Assembly (NCBI RefSeq): GCF_000020645.1 | Contig: NC_011060.1 | Span: 2,804,501 to 2,868,500 of the forward strand | Origin: Pelodictyon phaeoclathratiforme BU-1 | GTDB lineage: Bacteria > Bacteroidota > Chlorobiia > Chlorobiales > Chlorobiaceae | Length of the DNA stretch: 64,000 nt | Direction: 5' to 3' | Shown: positions 43,448 to 54,006 of the stretch, one piece after another | Position numbering within the stretch: position 1 is the first letter of the stretch | How the letters are laid out: each line of letters starts with the position of its first letter | Notes under the pieces: model-generated | Told to the model about the DNA's origin: nothing | The model's input: the letters and a program-made list of their open reading frames with translations, nothing else | The model's database searches: none | Position numbers and translations under genes: made by a program

Positions 43448-44406
43448 AAGCCTTCGTTCTGGCCGCAGGACTCGGTACTCGCCTGAGTCCCCTGACCGAT
43501 CATACCCCGAAACCACTAATCCCCATTCTCAATATTCCCAGCCTTTTTTATTCTGTTTATCTCCTGAAACAGGCGGGAATCAGAGAGATTATTTGCAATA
43601 TCCACCATCATGGCGATACTGTCAGGCAGTTTATTGAATCAAGCAATTTGACTGGACTGAACATCACGTTTTCAGAAGAGCCAATCATTCTCGGGACAGG
43701 GGGCGGCCTGAAAAAATGTGAAAAGCTCCTTGATGATGGTGATTTTATTCTGGTCAACAGCGATATTATTTCTGATATTGATTTCAGTGCACTCATCAAA
43801 CAGCATCAGGTAATGGGACGTGCAGGCACCCTTACCCTGTTTGAGACACCGGAAGCCATTGCGATAGGATATGTGGGTGTTGAAGGAGGGCTTGTTAAAG
43901 ACTTCAGGAACCTGCGTAAAACAGCTCTTCTCTCCTCGTTCATCTACACTGGAGTTGCAATTCTCAGTCCAGCAATTTTTCGCTATCTGAAAGCGGAATT
44001 TTCAGGGATTGTCGATACAGGGTTTACAGGACTTATTGATAACGGAGGATTAAGCTATTACCAGCACAAGGGTCTCTGGATGGATATTGGAACCATGCAT
44101 AGCTACTGGCTCGCAAATATTAACCGAAACTTGATCATGAACAATCTGGCTCTGCCAATGAAGCAGACAATTGGCATCGCTCCACATGCGATCGCTCCGG
44201 ATGCGATCATCAGCCCGGAAGCCAGCATCTCATGCTCAATTGTCGGCAAGGGATGCTCCATCGGCGCAGGGTGCACCATTACAAATTCGGTACTCCTGCC
44301 AGGAGTAGCCATCAAACCCGGAAAGACCATTATCAATACCATTGCTGACCCTTACAGCAGCATAATCATGGAAAATCCAACACAAACCAGAAAAAAAAGA
44401 TGGTAG
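43444..44406 (+). CDS. Nucleotidyltransferase, MurU-like, with left-handed helix tail
   Basis: 320 residues. N-terminal signature AAGLGTRLSPLTDHTPKP and the NSDII metal site. The last 80 residues are hexapeptide repeats (ISPEASISCSIVGKGCSIGA). MurU converts MurNAc-1-phosphate to UDP-MurNAc but is shorter (about 220); the extra tail recalls GlmU and GDP-mannose pyrophosphorylases. Placement between amgK and namZ makes MurU activity the best guess. Confidence 0.75.
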   Translation: MKAFVLAAGLGTRLSPLTDHTPKPLIPILNIPSLFYSVYLLKQAGIREIICNIHHHGDTVRQFIESSNLTGLNITFSEEPIILGTGGGLKKCEKLLDDGDFILVNSDIISDIDFSALIKQHQVMGRAGTLTLFETPEAIAIGYVGVEGGLVKDFRNLRKTALLSSFIYTGVAILSPAIFRYLKAEFSGIVDTGFTGLIDNGGLSYYQHKGLWMDIGTMHSYWLANINRNLIMNNLALPMKQTIGIAPHAIAPDAIISPEASISCSIVGKGCSIGAGCTITNSVLLPGVAIKPGKTIINTIADPYSSIIMENPTQTRKKRW

Positions 44407-45566
44407 CAACAGGACTGGAGATCCTGCTCAGAAAAAGTGAGCATTTTCAAAACAGAAACATTGGACTTATCGTCAATCAGAGCTCTGTAACCCCTGATTT
44501 GAAATACTCATGGAATGCATTGAGGGAGAGGGGTATTCATGTCAGAAAAATTTTTTCTCCTGAACACGGACTCTTCGCTACCGAGCAGGATCAGATAGCC
44601 GTAACCTGCCAGCCGGAAATTGGATGTGAGGTGATCAGCCTCTACAGAGATACTGCAGCATCACTTCTTCCCGATAAACGAGTACTCGACAATCTTGACC
44701 TTATCCTTTTCGACATTCAGGACGTCGGTTCCCGTTACTACACGTATATCAACACCCTTGCACTATTCATGGAAGCCGTATCCGGCATGGATCTTGAGAT
44801 CATTGTACTCGACCGTCCAAATCCCCTTGGGGGATCCCTTGTTGAAGGACCTCTGCTCGACCCCTCATTCCGATCATTTGTCGGCATTTTTCCAATACCG
44901 GTTCGGCATGGCATGACTGTCGGCGAACTGGCTCTTCTTTACCGTGATATCAAGAAACTTGACATCAATCTGCACGTCATCAAAATGGATGGGTGGCAAC
45001 GCTCCATGCTTTTCCCGGAAACGGGTCTGCCCTGGATTCCTCCTTCACCGAACATGCCCACTTTTGCAACAGCCGAGGTTTATCCCGGCATGTGCCTGCT
45101 TGAGGGAATGAACATTTCTGAAGGAAGAGGAACAACAACCCCCTTTCAGCTTTTCGGTGCGCCCTTTATAAAACCGGACGACCTCGCTGAACGCTGCCGA
45201 AAGTTCGGGCTCGAAGGAGTTATCTTTCACCCGGTATGGTTCAAACCGACTTTTCACAAGTTCTCTGGAGAGGTCATCGGCGGCATCTGGCTGCATGTGA
45301 CCGATCATGGCCGCTTCCGCTCCTTCGCCACCGGAGTTGCCATAACTGCTGCGCTCCAGGAACTCTATCCTGAACACCTGCAATTTTTGAAAGGCGTATA
45401 TGAATTCAACAACACCATACCAGCCTTCGATCTTCTGGCTGGAAACTCCAGCATCCGGACGTCCATACTGAGTGGCAGTGACATCAACATCACTCTTGCG
45501 TCATGGCTGAAAAACGAAACTGCATTTTCAGAACTGAAATCAAGCTTTCATCTCTACGAGCCATGA
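44400..45566 (+). CDS. namZ: NamZ-type exo-N-acetylmuramidase (DUF1343)
   Basis: 388 residues, the DUF1343 family. Conserved blocks FSPEHGLFATEQD, LFDIQDVGSRYYTY, LDRPNPLGG and EGMNISEGRGTT are visible. NamZ removes terminal MurNAc from peptidoglycan fragments. No clear signal peptide, so if it acts on wall fragments it would be in the cytoplasm after uptake. Overlaps the gene before it by 7 bases and is followed by an SSS transporter after 69 bases. Confidence 0.85.
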   Translation: MVATGLEILLRKSEHFQNRNIGLIVNQSSVTPDLKYSWNALRERGIHVRKIFSPEHGLFATEQDQIAVTCQPEIGCEVISLYRDTAASLLPDKRVLDNLDLILFDIQDVGSRYYTYINTLALFMEAVSGMDLEIIVLDRPNPLGGSLVEGPLLDPSFRSFVGIFPIPVRHGMTVGELALLYRDIKKLDINLHVIKMDGWQRSMLFPETGLPWIPPSPNMPTFATAEVYPGMCLLEGMNISEGRGTTTPFQLFGAPFIKPDDLAERCRKFGLEGVIFHPVWFKPTFHKFSGEVIGGIWLHVTDHGRFRSFATGVAITAALQELYPEHLQFLKGVYEFNNTIPAFDLLAGNSSIRTSILSGSDINITLASWLKNETAFSELKSSFHLYEP

Positions 45567-45635
45567 CCGAAAACAACCCTTCAGCACCAAACGCACTGAA
45601 ACAACTTACAAACCGGTCTACTACTATCGAATTTT

Positions 45636-47054
45636 ATGCAGTTGCTTGACATTGCCATCGTCGTCATCTTTCTGGCTGGTAATATCCTTTTCGGACTCCT
45701 GCAAGGAAAAGGGAACAAAAATACCAGCGACTATTTTCTCGGAGGCCACAAACTGCCCTGGATTGTCGCCATGCTTTCGATTGTCGCAACAGAAACCTCT
45801 GTACTTACCTTTGTCAGTGTACCAGGACTTGCCTATCGGGGTGACTGGTCCTTTCTGCAGTTACCCCTTGGCTATATCGTCGGAAGAATCCTTGTAAGCT
45901 CCCTGCTCCTGCCAATATATTTCAAAGAGGGCGTCACCTCCATTTATGAAATAATCGGTTCAAGATTTGGTTCTGGCATGCAAAAACTGGCATCAGTCGT
46001 TTTCCTGGTAACGAGAATCCTCGGTGATGGAGTCAGGTTTCTGGCAACAGGAGTCGTCGTGCAAGCGGTAACGGGTTGGTCTTTACCCCTCTCCATTATC
46101 ATTATTGGAGCGGTAACTCTGATCTATACCATTTCAGGCGGACTGAAAACGGTCGTCTGGCTCGACAGCGTCCAATTCGGTCTCTATTTTTTAGGTGGTG
46201 TCATTACCATTGTCTTCATTCTGCTTCGCCTTGATGAACCACTTCTGCATATTTTTTCAACACTCGCCGATGCCGGAAAACTGCATATTTTCAATATGAG
46301 CAACGACATGCTTGTCAATCCCATGGCTTTCGGCAGTGCATTTTTCGGCGGCATTTTTCTCTCACTTGCCTCCCATGGGGTCGATTTCATGATGGTACAG
46401 CGAGTCCTTGGTTGCAGTAATCTGGGTGAAGCAAAAAAAGCACTGATCGGAAGCGGCATTTTCGTCTTTATCCAGTTTACCATTTTCCTGCTGGCTGGCT
46501 CACTCATCTACCTCTTCATGGAGGGCATTACCATTGAAAAAGACCGTGAATTCGCATCCTTTATTGTCAACTACCTGCCATCTGGCCTGAAAGGACTTCT
46601 GCTTGCGGGAATCCTTTCAGCCGCAATGTCGACCATTGCCTCCTCAATAAACTCCCTTGCAGCATCGACCGTTACCGATATCCTCGGAGGAAGAATCTCA
46701 CTGAAGGGATCGCGCCTTATCAGCCTCGGATGGGCTGCCGTGCTGATCGGTATAGCTCTTCTTTTCGATGAAAGCGACAAATCGATCATCCTTGTTGGCC
46801 TTGAAATCGCATCCTTTACCTACGGCGGACTGCTGGGACTTTTTCTGTTATCAAAAAGCAAACGGGACTTTCATCCTGCAAGCCTTGGCATTGGTCTCGT
46901 TGCCAGTATGAGCATTGTTTTTCTCCTGAAATATCTGGGACTCGCATGGACCTGGTACATCACGGTTTCCGTTTTGGTAAATTTACTGGTCACAACAGGA
47001 ATCGATATGACCATTTTCAAAAACAAGCTGAACGAAAAGCAAAAAACAGGATAG
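45636..47054 (+). CDS. Sodium:solute symporter (SSS family)
   Basis: 472 residues with about 13 transmembrane segments and the SSS patterns GGHKLPWIVAMLSIVATETS and SAAMSTIASSINSLAASTVT, the latter being the Na2-site region. It would import a solute with Na+. As the last gene of the amgK-murU-namZ operon, a muropeptide sugar such as MurNAc is the probable cargo. Inner membrane. Confidence 0.88.
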   Translation: MQLLDIAIVVIFLAGNILFGLLQGKGNKNTSDYFLGGHKLPWIVAMLSIVATETSVLTFVSVPGLAYRGDWSFLQLPLGYIVGRILVSSLLLPIYFKEGVTSIYEIIGSRFGSGMQKLASVVFLVTRILGDGVRFLATGVVVQAVTGWSLPLSIIIIGAVTLIYTISGGLKTVVWLDSVQFGLYFLGGVITIVFILLRLDEPLLHIFSTLADAGKLHIFNMSNDMLVNPMAFGSAFFGGIFLSLASHGVDFMMVQRVLGCSNLGEAKKALIGSGIFVFIQFTIFLLAGSLIYLFMEGITIEKDREFASFIVNYLPSGLKGLLLAGILSAAMSTIASSINSLAASTVTDILGGRISLKGSRLISLGWAAVLIGIALLFDESDKSIILVGLEIASFTYGGLLGLFLLSKSKRDFHPASLGIGLVASMSIVFLLKYLGLAWTWYITVSVLVNLLVTTGIDMTIFKNKLNEKQKTG

Positions 47055-47339
47055 AAACAAGATACATGAGGATTCTGAGCGGCGCGTGACGCTGCAATCG
47101 GATCTCGTAACAAAGAAATAAAAAGCCCATTAGCAAGAAAAACAGCTATCTTTGACAGTGAAAAGAGGGAACTTGAGTACCCGCAACGGAAAAACAACAA
47201 CAGATCACGCAAGCATTCCTCACTCGTGAGAATTCTTCAGGATGCCTTGCCTGTTAACCGACCGATGGCGATATCAGTCAGCAACAGCAATGATTGATAT
47301 CGACCGTGAAATGAACCCAATCCTCCAAGAGGGCTGGAA

Positions 47340-50300
47340 ATGCAACACACCATGGAAAAAGAGAGACCAGAATTGGACATCGATCGGGAGCAACTGCGAA
47401 GAGAGAATGCCGAACTCAGAAAAAAGCTTCACGACCTTGAAGAGAGAGCCACCTCCCTTGACACATCAAACCGCACACTCCAGATGGTGGTGGAAGGGAC
47501 AAAAGCTGGATACTGGGACTGGAATATCAAAACAGGAGAGCTCGAAATCAATGCGGAGTGGGCCTCTCTGATTGGCTACAGCCTCGATGAGCTGCAACCG
47601 ATATCGATCAACACCTGGATGCGACTCTGTCATCCGGATGATCAGCCTCTTTCCCGGCAACGACTTGAAGAACATTTTTCCGGAAAAACAACGGTTTATG
47701 AAATAGAGCTCCGGATGCGTCATAAACTTGGACACTGGGTCTGGATACTTGACCGGGGAATGGTCTTCGAACGTGACACAGATGGTAATCCTCTGCGCAT
47801 GGTTGGCTCCCATCAGGATATCAGTACACGAAAAAATATTGAACAGGCACTTTCACACGCCCAGACTTTCGAGCGTATCGTAACAGACCTCTCCAATCAG
47901 TTCATCAACCTGCCCTTCGAGCATATTGATGCGATGATCTATAACACGCTGCAGCTTATCGGTAACTTTGTCGAAGCCGACCGAAGCTATGTTTTCCAGT
48001 TCCGTGATGATCTTCGCTTGATGGACAACACCCATGAATGGTGTGCCTATGAGGTTAAGCCACAACTCGAATCACTTAAAGGAATTGAAACCATTGGCTT
48101 CCCCTGGTGGATGGAGCAGATCAGGAACAACCGGATCATTCATCTTCCCCGGATCGCTGATATGGAAGTGGAGGCGTCAGCCGAAAAAAAGATCTTTGAG
48201 GCCCAACAGATCAAGTCGCTGATTGTCATTCCTCTTGTCGCAGGGTCATACCCTTTCGGCTATATTGGTTTTGATGCCGTAAAAGAGGAACGGGAATGGA
48301 TGCCGGAAACCATTTCCATCCTGAAGCTTGCTGGCGGAATCATTGCAAATGCACTGCAACGCAAGCAAGTTGAGCACTTTATCCAGGCAGAACTTGATCT
48401 TGCCATTAAACTCAATCAATCATCGTCTGTCCACGAAACCCTCCGAACCTGCCTCCATGCTGCTATTCAAGCTTCCGGGCTGGATTGCGGAGGCATTTAC
48501 CTGGTCAACAAACTTGACGAAACCATCACTCTTTCCATTCATGAAGGATTGCCGCAATCATTTATCAATAATTCAGCATCATACAGCTTCGAATCCCAGA
48601 ATGCCCAGTTGATCCTGAAGGGAAAACCGATATACCACAAGTTCTATGATCTTGACCTTGCAAAAAAGAAAATACACCGGAACGAACAACTGAAGGCTAT
48701 CGCCATCCTCCCGATCACCTACCGGGGAGAGGTTCTTGCCTGCCTCAATGTCGCTTCCCACACTCTGACACAGGTCCCTGAATTTTCCCGGAAAGGGCTT
48801 GAAACCATTACCGCACATATCGGTTCAGCCATCATGCAGGCTCGACAGGAGGAGGCAATTGCTGAAGCAAAAAGCAACCTTGAGTCACTCTTTGATACCA
48901 TTGATGATCTCCTCTTCATTATCAACACGGAGGGCAATGTTATTCATACCAATGCCGCTGTCCGAAAAAAACTTGGCTACTCAGCAGAAACCATCCTCGA
49001 CAAACATGTGCTTCATTTTCACCCCGAAGAGCAGTGGGAGATCGTAAAACGCAATATTGAAGGAATGCTTGCTGGTGACAAGAGCTCCTGTCTTGTCCCC
49101 TTACAGACAAAATCGGGAACACTGTTACCCGTCGAAACCAAAATCACAAAAGGCATCTGGAACAACAAACCCGTTCTGTTTGGAATAAGCCGCGACTTTT
49201 CTGAGCGGATACTCTCCGAAAAGAGCTTGCGAGAGAGTGAAAAGCGATTCAGGGAGCTGACCGAACTTCTTCCCCTTACGCTCTTTGAAACGGATATAAG
49301 AGGCGCGGTAACCTATGCCAATGCCAAAAGCCTCGAGGTTTTCGGCTACACCCCCGATATCACCCAAAAAAGAGTGTTCGCCATCAATTTTTGTGTTCCG
49401 CAGGATGCGAAAAAAGCATTGCTCCATTTGGACGCAATAAAAAAAGGGCAGAGTATTTCCGAAGAATATACCGCACTCCGACAAGATGGCAGCACCTTTC
49501 CGGCACAGGTCTACAGTTTACCAATCATTCATAACGGTCTGGTCAAGGGCATTCGGGGACTGGTCGTCGACCTTACCGAACTGAAAAAAGCGGAACAAGC
49601 CCTGAGAACCAGTGAGGTTCAAAAAAGGATCGTCCAGGAATTCAAGGCCCTCATCGACAATATTCCCGGGGCTGTCTATCAAACCAATGAAGAGAGCAAA
49701 ACGACAATGCTCTCGATGATGGGTGATATTCTGCTGGATTATACCAAAGAGGAGTTTGAACATGAACTGTTTGAAACCGGCAGAATAATCCATCCTGAAG
49801 AGCGGGATACGGTCTCGACATCAAACCTCCAACTCAGGTTGGCCAAAACATCTCAGGCCCTTTTTTACCGTATTCTCATGAAAAACGGTTCAGTCAAGTG
49901 GCTCGAAGACCGAAAAACGTCCGTTTTTTCACCCGACGGCACATTCACAGGAATTGACGGCATTTTGTTTGATGTCACGGAACGTGTCACAGCACAAAAG
50001 GAGCACCAGATGCTCGAAGCAAATCTCCGCAGAACCCAGCGTCTTGAAACCATAGGAACACTCGCCGGCGGTATTGCGCATGATTTCAATAATATCCTGA
50101 CACCGATCCTCGGCTATGCCGAAATGGGCATACTCAGCCCGAGTAATGATGATTTCCAGCAGGAATACTTCAGTGAAATTATTAAGGCTGCAGAACGTGC
50201 CAAAAATCTTGTAGCACAAATCCTGACATTCAGCATGGCCCAGGAAAGCACTCCGAATATTGTCAGCGTTCAGGAAATTATTGATGAAGCATTGAAACTT

Positions 50301-51167
50301 CTCCGTCCATCAATACCCTCAACAATCACCATCGAAAAAGAGGTTGATAACTCCTGCCGCAATATCCTTGCCGATCCCTCGCAAATCCATCAGGTCATTG
50401 TCAATCTCTGCATCAATGCATTTCAGGCAATGGAAAAATCAGGCGGTTTGCTCACCATTAAACTCGAAGAGGTCACTCCCGAAACCAGCCTGCAAAAACT
50501 GCTCCCGAAACTTCAAGCGGAAAACTATGTAAGGCTCAGCATTTCCGATACAGGAACAGGGATGGATGAAAGCACCCTGGAACGAATATTCGAACCCTTC
50601 TTTACCACAAAAACGGTTAACAAAGGGACTGGTCTCGGACTTTCCGTTGTCCATGGCATCATCACAAGCTTTAAAGGGGAGATTACTGTTGAAAGCTGTG
50701 CAGAAAAAGGAACCACCTTCAATATTTATCTTCCTGTCATCAATGAAGAAGCCCCTCCACTACCCATTGCTGATTGCTGTACAAAAGGATATGGCCACAT
50801 TCTTTTTGTTGATGACGAGCCGACAGTACTCAAGATGATGACCATGATGATCGCGAAACTTGGATTCAAAATACAATCAGTGAGCTCGCCCCTGCAAGCG
50901 ATTGAACTGTTTCGGAAGAACCCGGAACAATTCGACCTCTTGATCACCGACCTGACCATGCCAGAGATGACAGGCGTTGAACTTGCCGATGAACTGCACC
51001 TGAAAAACCCGAAACTGCCGGTGATACTGATGACCGGGTATGAAAAAGATATTGAGCACACCTCTCATCTCAACCATCACGGGATTTGCAAATTCCTCAA
51101 AAAGCCGGTCAAGCTCATAGAGTTAGCCTCAACAATCAATGACGTAATTTTTGGAACAAACACTTAA
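47340..51167 (+). CDS. Hybrid sensor histidine kinase with PAS and GAF domains
   Basis: 1275 residues, no transmembrane segment seen, so a cytoplasmic sensor. Rough order: coiled-coil start, PAS (about 45-165), GAF (180-330), GAF (360-515), three PAS (520-905), HisKA with the H-box GGIAHDFNNILTPILGYAE (about 910-930), HATPase (NLCINAFQAM, DTGTGMDEST, GTGLGLSVV) and a C-terminal receiver (FVDDEPTVLK, TDLTMPEMTG). The upstream 286 bases contain no other gene. A separate receiver follows after 11 bases, so a phosphorelay between them is likely. Signal unknown. Confidence 0.93.
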   Translation: MQHTMEKERPELDIDREQLRRENAELRKKLHDLEERATSLDTSNRTLQMVVEGTKAGYWDWNIKTGELEINAEWASLIGYSLDELQPISINTWMRLCHPDDQPLSRQRLEEHFSGKTTVYEIELRMRHKLGHWVWILDRGMVFERDTDGNPLRMVGSHQDISTRKNIEQALSHAQTFERIVTDLSNQFINLPFEHIDAMIYNTLQLIGNFVEADRSYVFQFRDDLRLMDNTHEWCAYEVKPQLESLKGIETIGFPWWMEQIRNNRIIHLPRIADMEVEASAEKKIFEAQQIKSLIVIPLVAGSYPFGYIGFDAVKEEREWMPETISILKLAGGIIANALQRKQVEHFIQAELDLAIKLNQSSSVHETLRTCLHAAIQASGLDCGGIYLVNKLDETITLSIHEGLPQSFINNSASYSFESQNAQLILKGKPIYHKFYDLDLAKKKIHRNEQLKAIAILPITYRGEVLACLNVASHTLTQVPEFSRKGLETITAHIGSAIMQARQEEAIAEAKSNLESLFDTIDDLLFIINTEGNVIHTNAAVRKKLGYSAETILDKHVLHFHPEEQWEIVKRNIEGMLAGDKSSCLVPLQTKSGTLLPVETKITKGIWNNKPVLFGISRDFSERILSEKSLRESEKRFRELTELLPLTLFETDIRGAVTYANAKSLEVFGYTPDITQKRVFAINFCVPQDAKKALLHLDAIKKGQSISEEYTALRQDGSTFPAQVYSLPIIHNGLVKGIRGLVVDLTELKKAEQALRTSEVQKRIVQEFKALIDNIPGAVYQTNEESKTTMLSMMGDILLDYTKEEFEHELFETGRIIHPEERDTVSTSNLQLRLAKTSQALFYRILMKNGSVKWLEDRKTSVFSPDGTFTGIDGILFDVTERVTAQKEHQMLEANLRRTQRLETIGTLAGGIAHDFNNILTPILGYAEMGILSPSNDDFQQEYFSEIIKAAERAKNLVAQILTFSMAQESTPNIVSVQEIIDEALKLLRPSIPSTITIEKEVDNSCRNILADPSQIHQVIVNLCINAFQAMEKSGGLLTIKLEEVTPETSLQKLLPKLQAENYVRLSISDTGTGMDESTLERIFEPFFTTKTVNKGTGLGLSVVHGIITSFKGEITVESCAEKGTTFNIYLPVINEEAPPLPIADCCTKGYGHILFVDDEPTVLKMMTMMIAKLGFKIQSVSSPLQAIELFRKNPEQFDLLITDLTMPEMTGVELADELHLKNPKLPVILMTGYEKDIEHTSHLNHHGICKFLKKPVKLIELASTINDVIFGTNT

Positions 51168-51178
51168 TCTTCTTCCTT

Positions 51179-51538
51179 ATGAAAATTCTTGTTATCGACG
51201 ATGACGCGGCTGTAAGAAAATTTATCAGCATGATTCTGCAGAGAAAAAAACATACCGTCATCGAGGCTGATAACGGCAAAAGCGGCCTGTTGCTTCTGCA
51301 GGAAAACCCGGACGTCTCTGTTATGATCACCGACCTCATTATGCCCGAAAAAGAGGGTATTGAAACCATTATTGAAGTACGGCAACACTACCCATCTATA
51401 AAAATCGTAGCCATCTCGGGTGGAGGAAAAGTCAGCCCTGAAAACTACCTCGTCATAGCCGACGCCCTCGGGGCAAACACCACCCTGAAAAAGCCATTCA
51501 GCGGTCAGGAACTGATGCATGCCATCGAAAACCTGTAA
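51179..51538 (+). CDS. Single-domain response regulator (CheY-like)
   Basis: 119 residues, receiver only. Acidic pocket Asp7-Asp9 (IDDD), phospho-acceptor Asp52, Ser80 and Lys104. No output domain, so it works as a phosphate shuttle or by protein binding. 11 bases after the hybrid kinase. Confidence 0.92.
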   Translation: MKILVIDDDAAVRKFISMILQRKKHTVIEADNGKSGLLLLQENPDVSVMITDLIMPEKEGIETIIEVRQHYPSIKIVAISGGGKVSPENYLVIADALGANTTLKKPFSGQELMHAIENL

Positions 51539-51575
51539 AAAACTCCTTTTGAACAGAGCCAAGGTCCTGAACAAT

Positions 51576-52277
51576 CTACTCTGGAAGCAGATCATAGTAT
51601 TGTTCAAGACCTGACTGCTCTTCCTCAATATCATTGACCACTTCAAAAGTTTTATTTTTGGCTCTCTCAACCCATAGAGCGACGACAAGAAGCTCGGCAA
51701 CGTCAGAGCGATTAATCCAGCCACTCCATAATCGGTCGCCGGTATCGACATGCAGTTTGTGATGCAAGGGTTCGCCATCCTTCAAACCACCGGGCCTGAC
51801 AATGGTATAGGAGAGACCTGGTCTTGAAAAAACCGACCGGAGATGCTCTTCAGCTTCCCATTTTTTCAGCAACACTCCAGCGAAAAGATTCAGCGGATGG
51901 TACCACCTGGTAACAGCAAGAGAACTGACAAGTCCAAAATGGCTCACTCCCGCTTTCGAAGCTTCATCAACAAGCCTCTTCACCCCATCCCGATCCACAT
52001 CGGCTGGCGACGACTCACCAGAATAGGAGCTGGAACCAAGCGCCGAGATAACCGCATCGCACCCCTTGACCGCAAGCGCAATATCGGACACAGACTGAAT
52101 CTTGCCAGTAATAATTTCAACATGCTCACCAAACAAACGAAAAGCTTTATCGCGCTCCCTTGAAAAGACTCTTACCGGAACACCGTAATACAGGAGCCTC
52201 TTTACCACCCACTGACCGCACTTCCCCGTAGCCCCAACAACGAGCACTTTTCCATTATACACTTTATTACGTTCCAT
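51576..52277 (-). CDS. Atypical SDR, NAD(P)-binding (NmrA-like)
   Basis: 233 residues from ATG 52277. Rossmann motif VVGATGKCGQWVV, then VISALGS and VSSLAVTR at the place of the catalytic strand; no YxxxK. This belongs to the atypical SDR-a5/NmrA group often found in phototrophs. Function unknown; could be a redox sensor or a reductase. Convergent with the response regulator gene. Confidence 0.8.
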   Translation of the reverse strand: MERNKVYNGKVLVVGATGKCGQWVVKRLLYYGVPVRVFSRERDKAFRLFGEHVEIITGKIQSVSDIALAVKGCDAVISALGSSSYSGESSPADVDRDGVKRLVDEASKAGVSHFGLVSSLAVTRWYHPLNLFAGVLLKKWEAEEHLRSVFSRPGLSYTIVRPGGLKDGEPLHHKLHVDTGDRLWSGWINRSDVAELLVVALWVERAKNKTFEVVNDIEEEQSGLEQYYDLLPE

Positions 52278-52436
52278 TATACTCCATTCAGAAGATTGAA
52301 AACAACTCATGGTTCAAGAATGCATGAGTATCTAAACCCTGAATGATTGCAATTAAGTTTCTCGACGAAGCGGGAATTTCATTACTTTCAAGAATAAGGA
52401 GTCGTTAGCCCGGCAAAAGGAGGCGGGTTCGTTTCT

Positions 52437-53663
52437 ATGCCAACAATCATCCACACCGTCATGAAACAAAATCCCATCGTCATGGTTTCGCTTTTTATAG
52501 CGTCTTGCCTCACCGTGAATCGCACGGCCTCCGCTTACGATCAGGAGAGCTTCAGTACGCTGAAAAAAGGGGTTTCGGCCTGGAATTCCATGCGTCTTGC
52601 CAACCCCGAAGGAGCGTTCGACCTCGAAGAGGCGGAACTTGAAGATCTCGACCTGACTGGTGTGAACCTCGGCAAAACCGTGTTAATCAGGGTAAAACTC
52701 AACGGATCAAAACTTGACATGGCTGACCTGAAAGGAGCAAACCTGACAATGGCCCTGATAAAAAAAGCAAATCTCAGAAAGAGTGACTTTACAGGAAGCT
52801 CTCTTACTGGAGCAAATCTTCAGGGATCCTTCATGAAAGGTGCTGTGTTGCGGGAAGCCAACCTTGAGGGAGCAAATTTGAGATGGGCTATGCTTGAAAA
52901 TGGTGACCTTAACAGGGCGAACCTGACTGGCGCCACTCTTTTCGAAGCGAATCTTGCGGGTGCAGACCTGAAAGGTGCAAATCTGAAAAATGCGCATTTC
53001 CTTGAACAAGCCAATCTCAACGGGGCTACGCTATCAAACAATACCATCCTGCCCTCAGGGAAAAAAGCCACAGCAAGCTGGAGTGCACTACACAATGCAT
53101 CATTCGTCAGGGAACAGGAAAACGAGGCAATGACCTACAAAACACCACTCCTTGCAGAAAAGAACACAATCACCAAAACAGGCGCAAAAAACATAACGGA
53201 AAACAGAAAACAGCCTGCAACTGCTGCCCGAACCCGTGTTGAACAAAGCTCTTTTCAAAACACCAACATGGCTGGTGCCGATTTCCATAAAGCCGATCTC
53301 CACAAAGCGGAGATGAAGTCTGCAAAGCTGCAGGGAGCTGATCTTCAAGGAGCAAACCTTGACCGTGCATTTCTGAAAGGGGCTGATCTCAGCAACAGTA
53401 ATCTTTCGAACGCATTACTTTACGGAGCGAAACTCGGCAATGCCAATCTGAGTGGGGCAAATCTCGAAGGAGCATCACTTTTTGAAGCGGATCTTGAAGG
53501 CGCGAATCTTGAAGGCGCAAACCTGAAAGGTGCAAACATTATGGACGCAAATTTCAACAATGCTACCCTGTCGTCAGAGACCATTCTTCCTTCAGGACAA
53601 CAGGCAACACCAAACTGGGCCGCACGTCAAGGATGCCGGTTTGTGCATAAGAGCCAAAAATAA
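52437..53663 (+). CDS. Secreted pentapeptide-repeat protein
   Basis: 408 residues; signal peptide about 9-35 (hydrophobic, ending TASAYDQ). Two blocks of A-[DN]-L-x-x repeats (about 60-195 and 280-395) separated by a charged linker of about 80 residues; each would fold as a right-handed quadrilateral helix. Both blocks end with the same ILPSG...ATxxWxA tail, so the protein arose by internal duplication. An aaaggaggcggg ribosome site lies ahead of ATG 52437; ATG 52461 is also possible. No known partner. Confidence 0.88.
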   Translation: MPTIIHTVMKQNPIVMVSLFIASCLTVNRTASAYDQESFSTLKKGVSAWNSMRLANPEGAFDLEEAELEDLDLTGVNLGKTVLIRVKLNGSKLDMADLKGANLTMALIKKANLRKSDFTGSSLTGANLQGSFMKGAVLREANLEGANLRWAMLENGDLNRANLTGATLFEANLAGADLKGANLKNAHFLEQANLNGATLSNNTILPSGKKATASWSALHNASFVREQENEAMTYKTPLLAEKNTITKTGAKNITENRKQPATAARTRVEQSSFQNTNMAGADFHKADLHKAEMKSAKLQGADLQGANLDRAFLKGADLSNSNLSNALLYGAKLGNANLSGANLEGASLFEADLEGANLEGANLKGANIMDANFNNATLSSETILPSGQQATPNWAARQGCRFVHKSQK

Positions 53664-53727
53664 TCAGGCCCAGGCACCCCGGAAGCATCACCCGAGCGAG
53701 ACGGTCATCAATGCACAACAGATGCGG

Positions 53728-54006
53728 TCAACCCACAAAGCGCTTGCGATAGAGAAGATGCTGAAGCAGATGAGCTTTACTGATATTGGGGTCACTGGCC
53801 TGCAGCTTGTTTTTTTTGCCTGTCCGGGTAACGACATCAAGCGTGCCGTCCTCATTAACCTTATCGACTTTCCAGAACTTGTCTACCACATAGTGATACT
53901 CCTCACCGTGCTCAAGAGGAAAAACCTGCTTAGCCCTGGGGCCCGGACAAAATGAGCTTTTAGGCTTATGATAGATAATCTTGTCTCCGGCTCTGAACTG
54001 TGCCAT
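53728..54006 (-). CDS. Small conserved protein of unknown function
   Basis: 92 residues from ATG 54006, which has a perfect aaaggaggtcaag Shine-Dalgarno; the longer frame upstream has none. Basic and soluble, pattern FRAGDKIIYHKPKSSFCPGP then a strand-rich part ending in DVVTRTGKKNKL, which suggests a small beta-barrel (SH3/CarD-like). I do not recognise a family. Confidence 0.7.
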   Translation of the reverse strand: MAQFRAGDKIIYHKPKSSFCPGPRAKQVFPLEHGEEYHYVVDKFWKVDKVNEDGTLDVVTRTGKKNKLQASDPNISKAHLLQHLLYRKRFVG

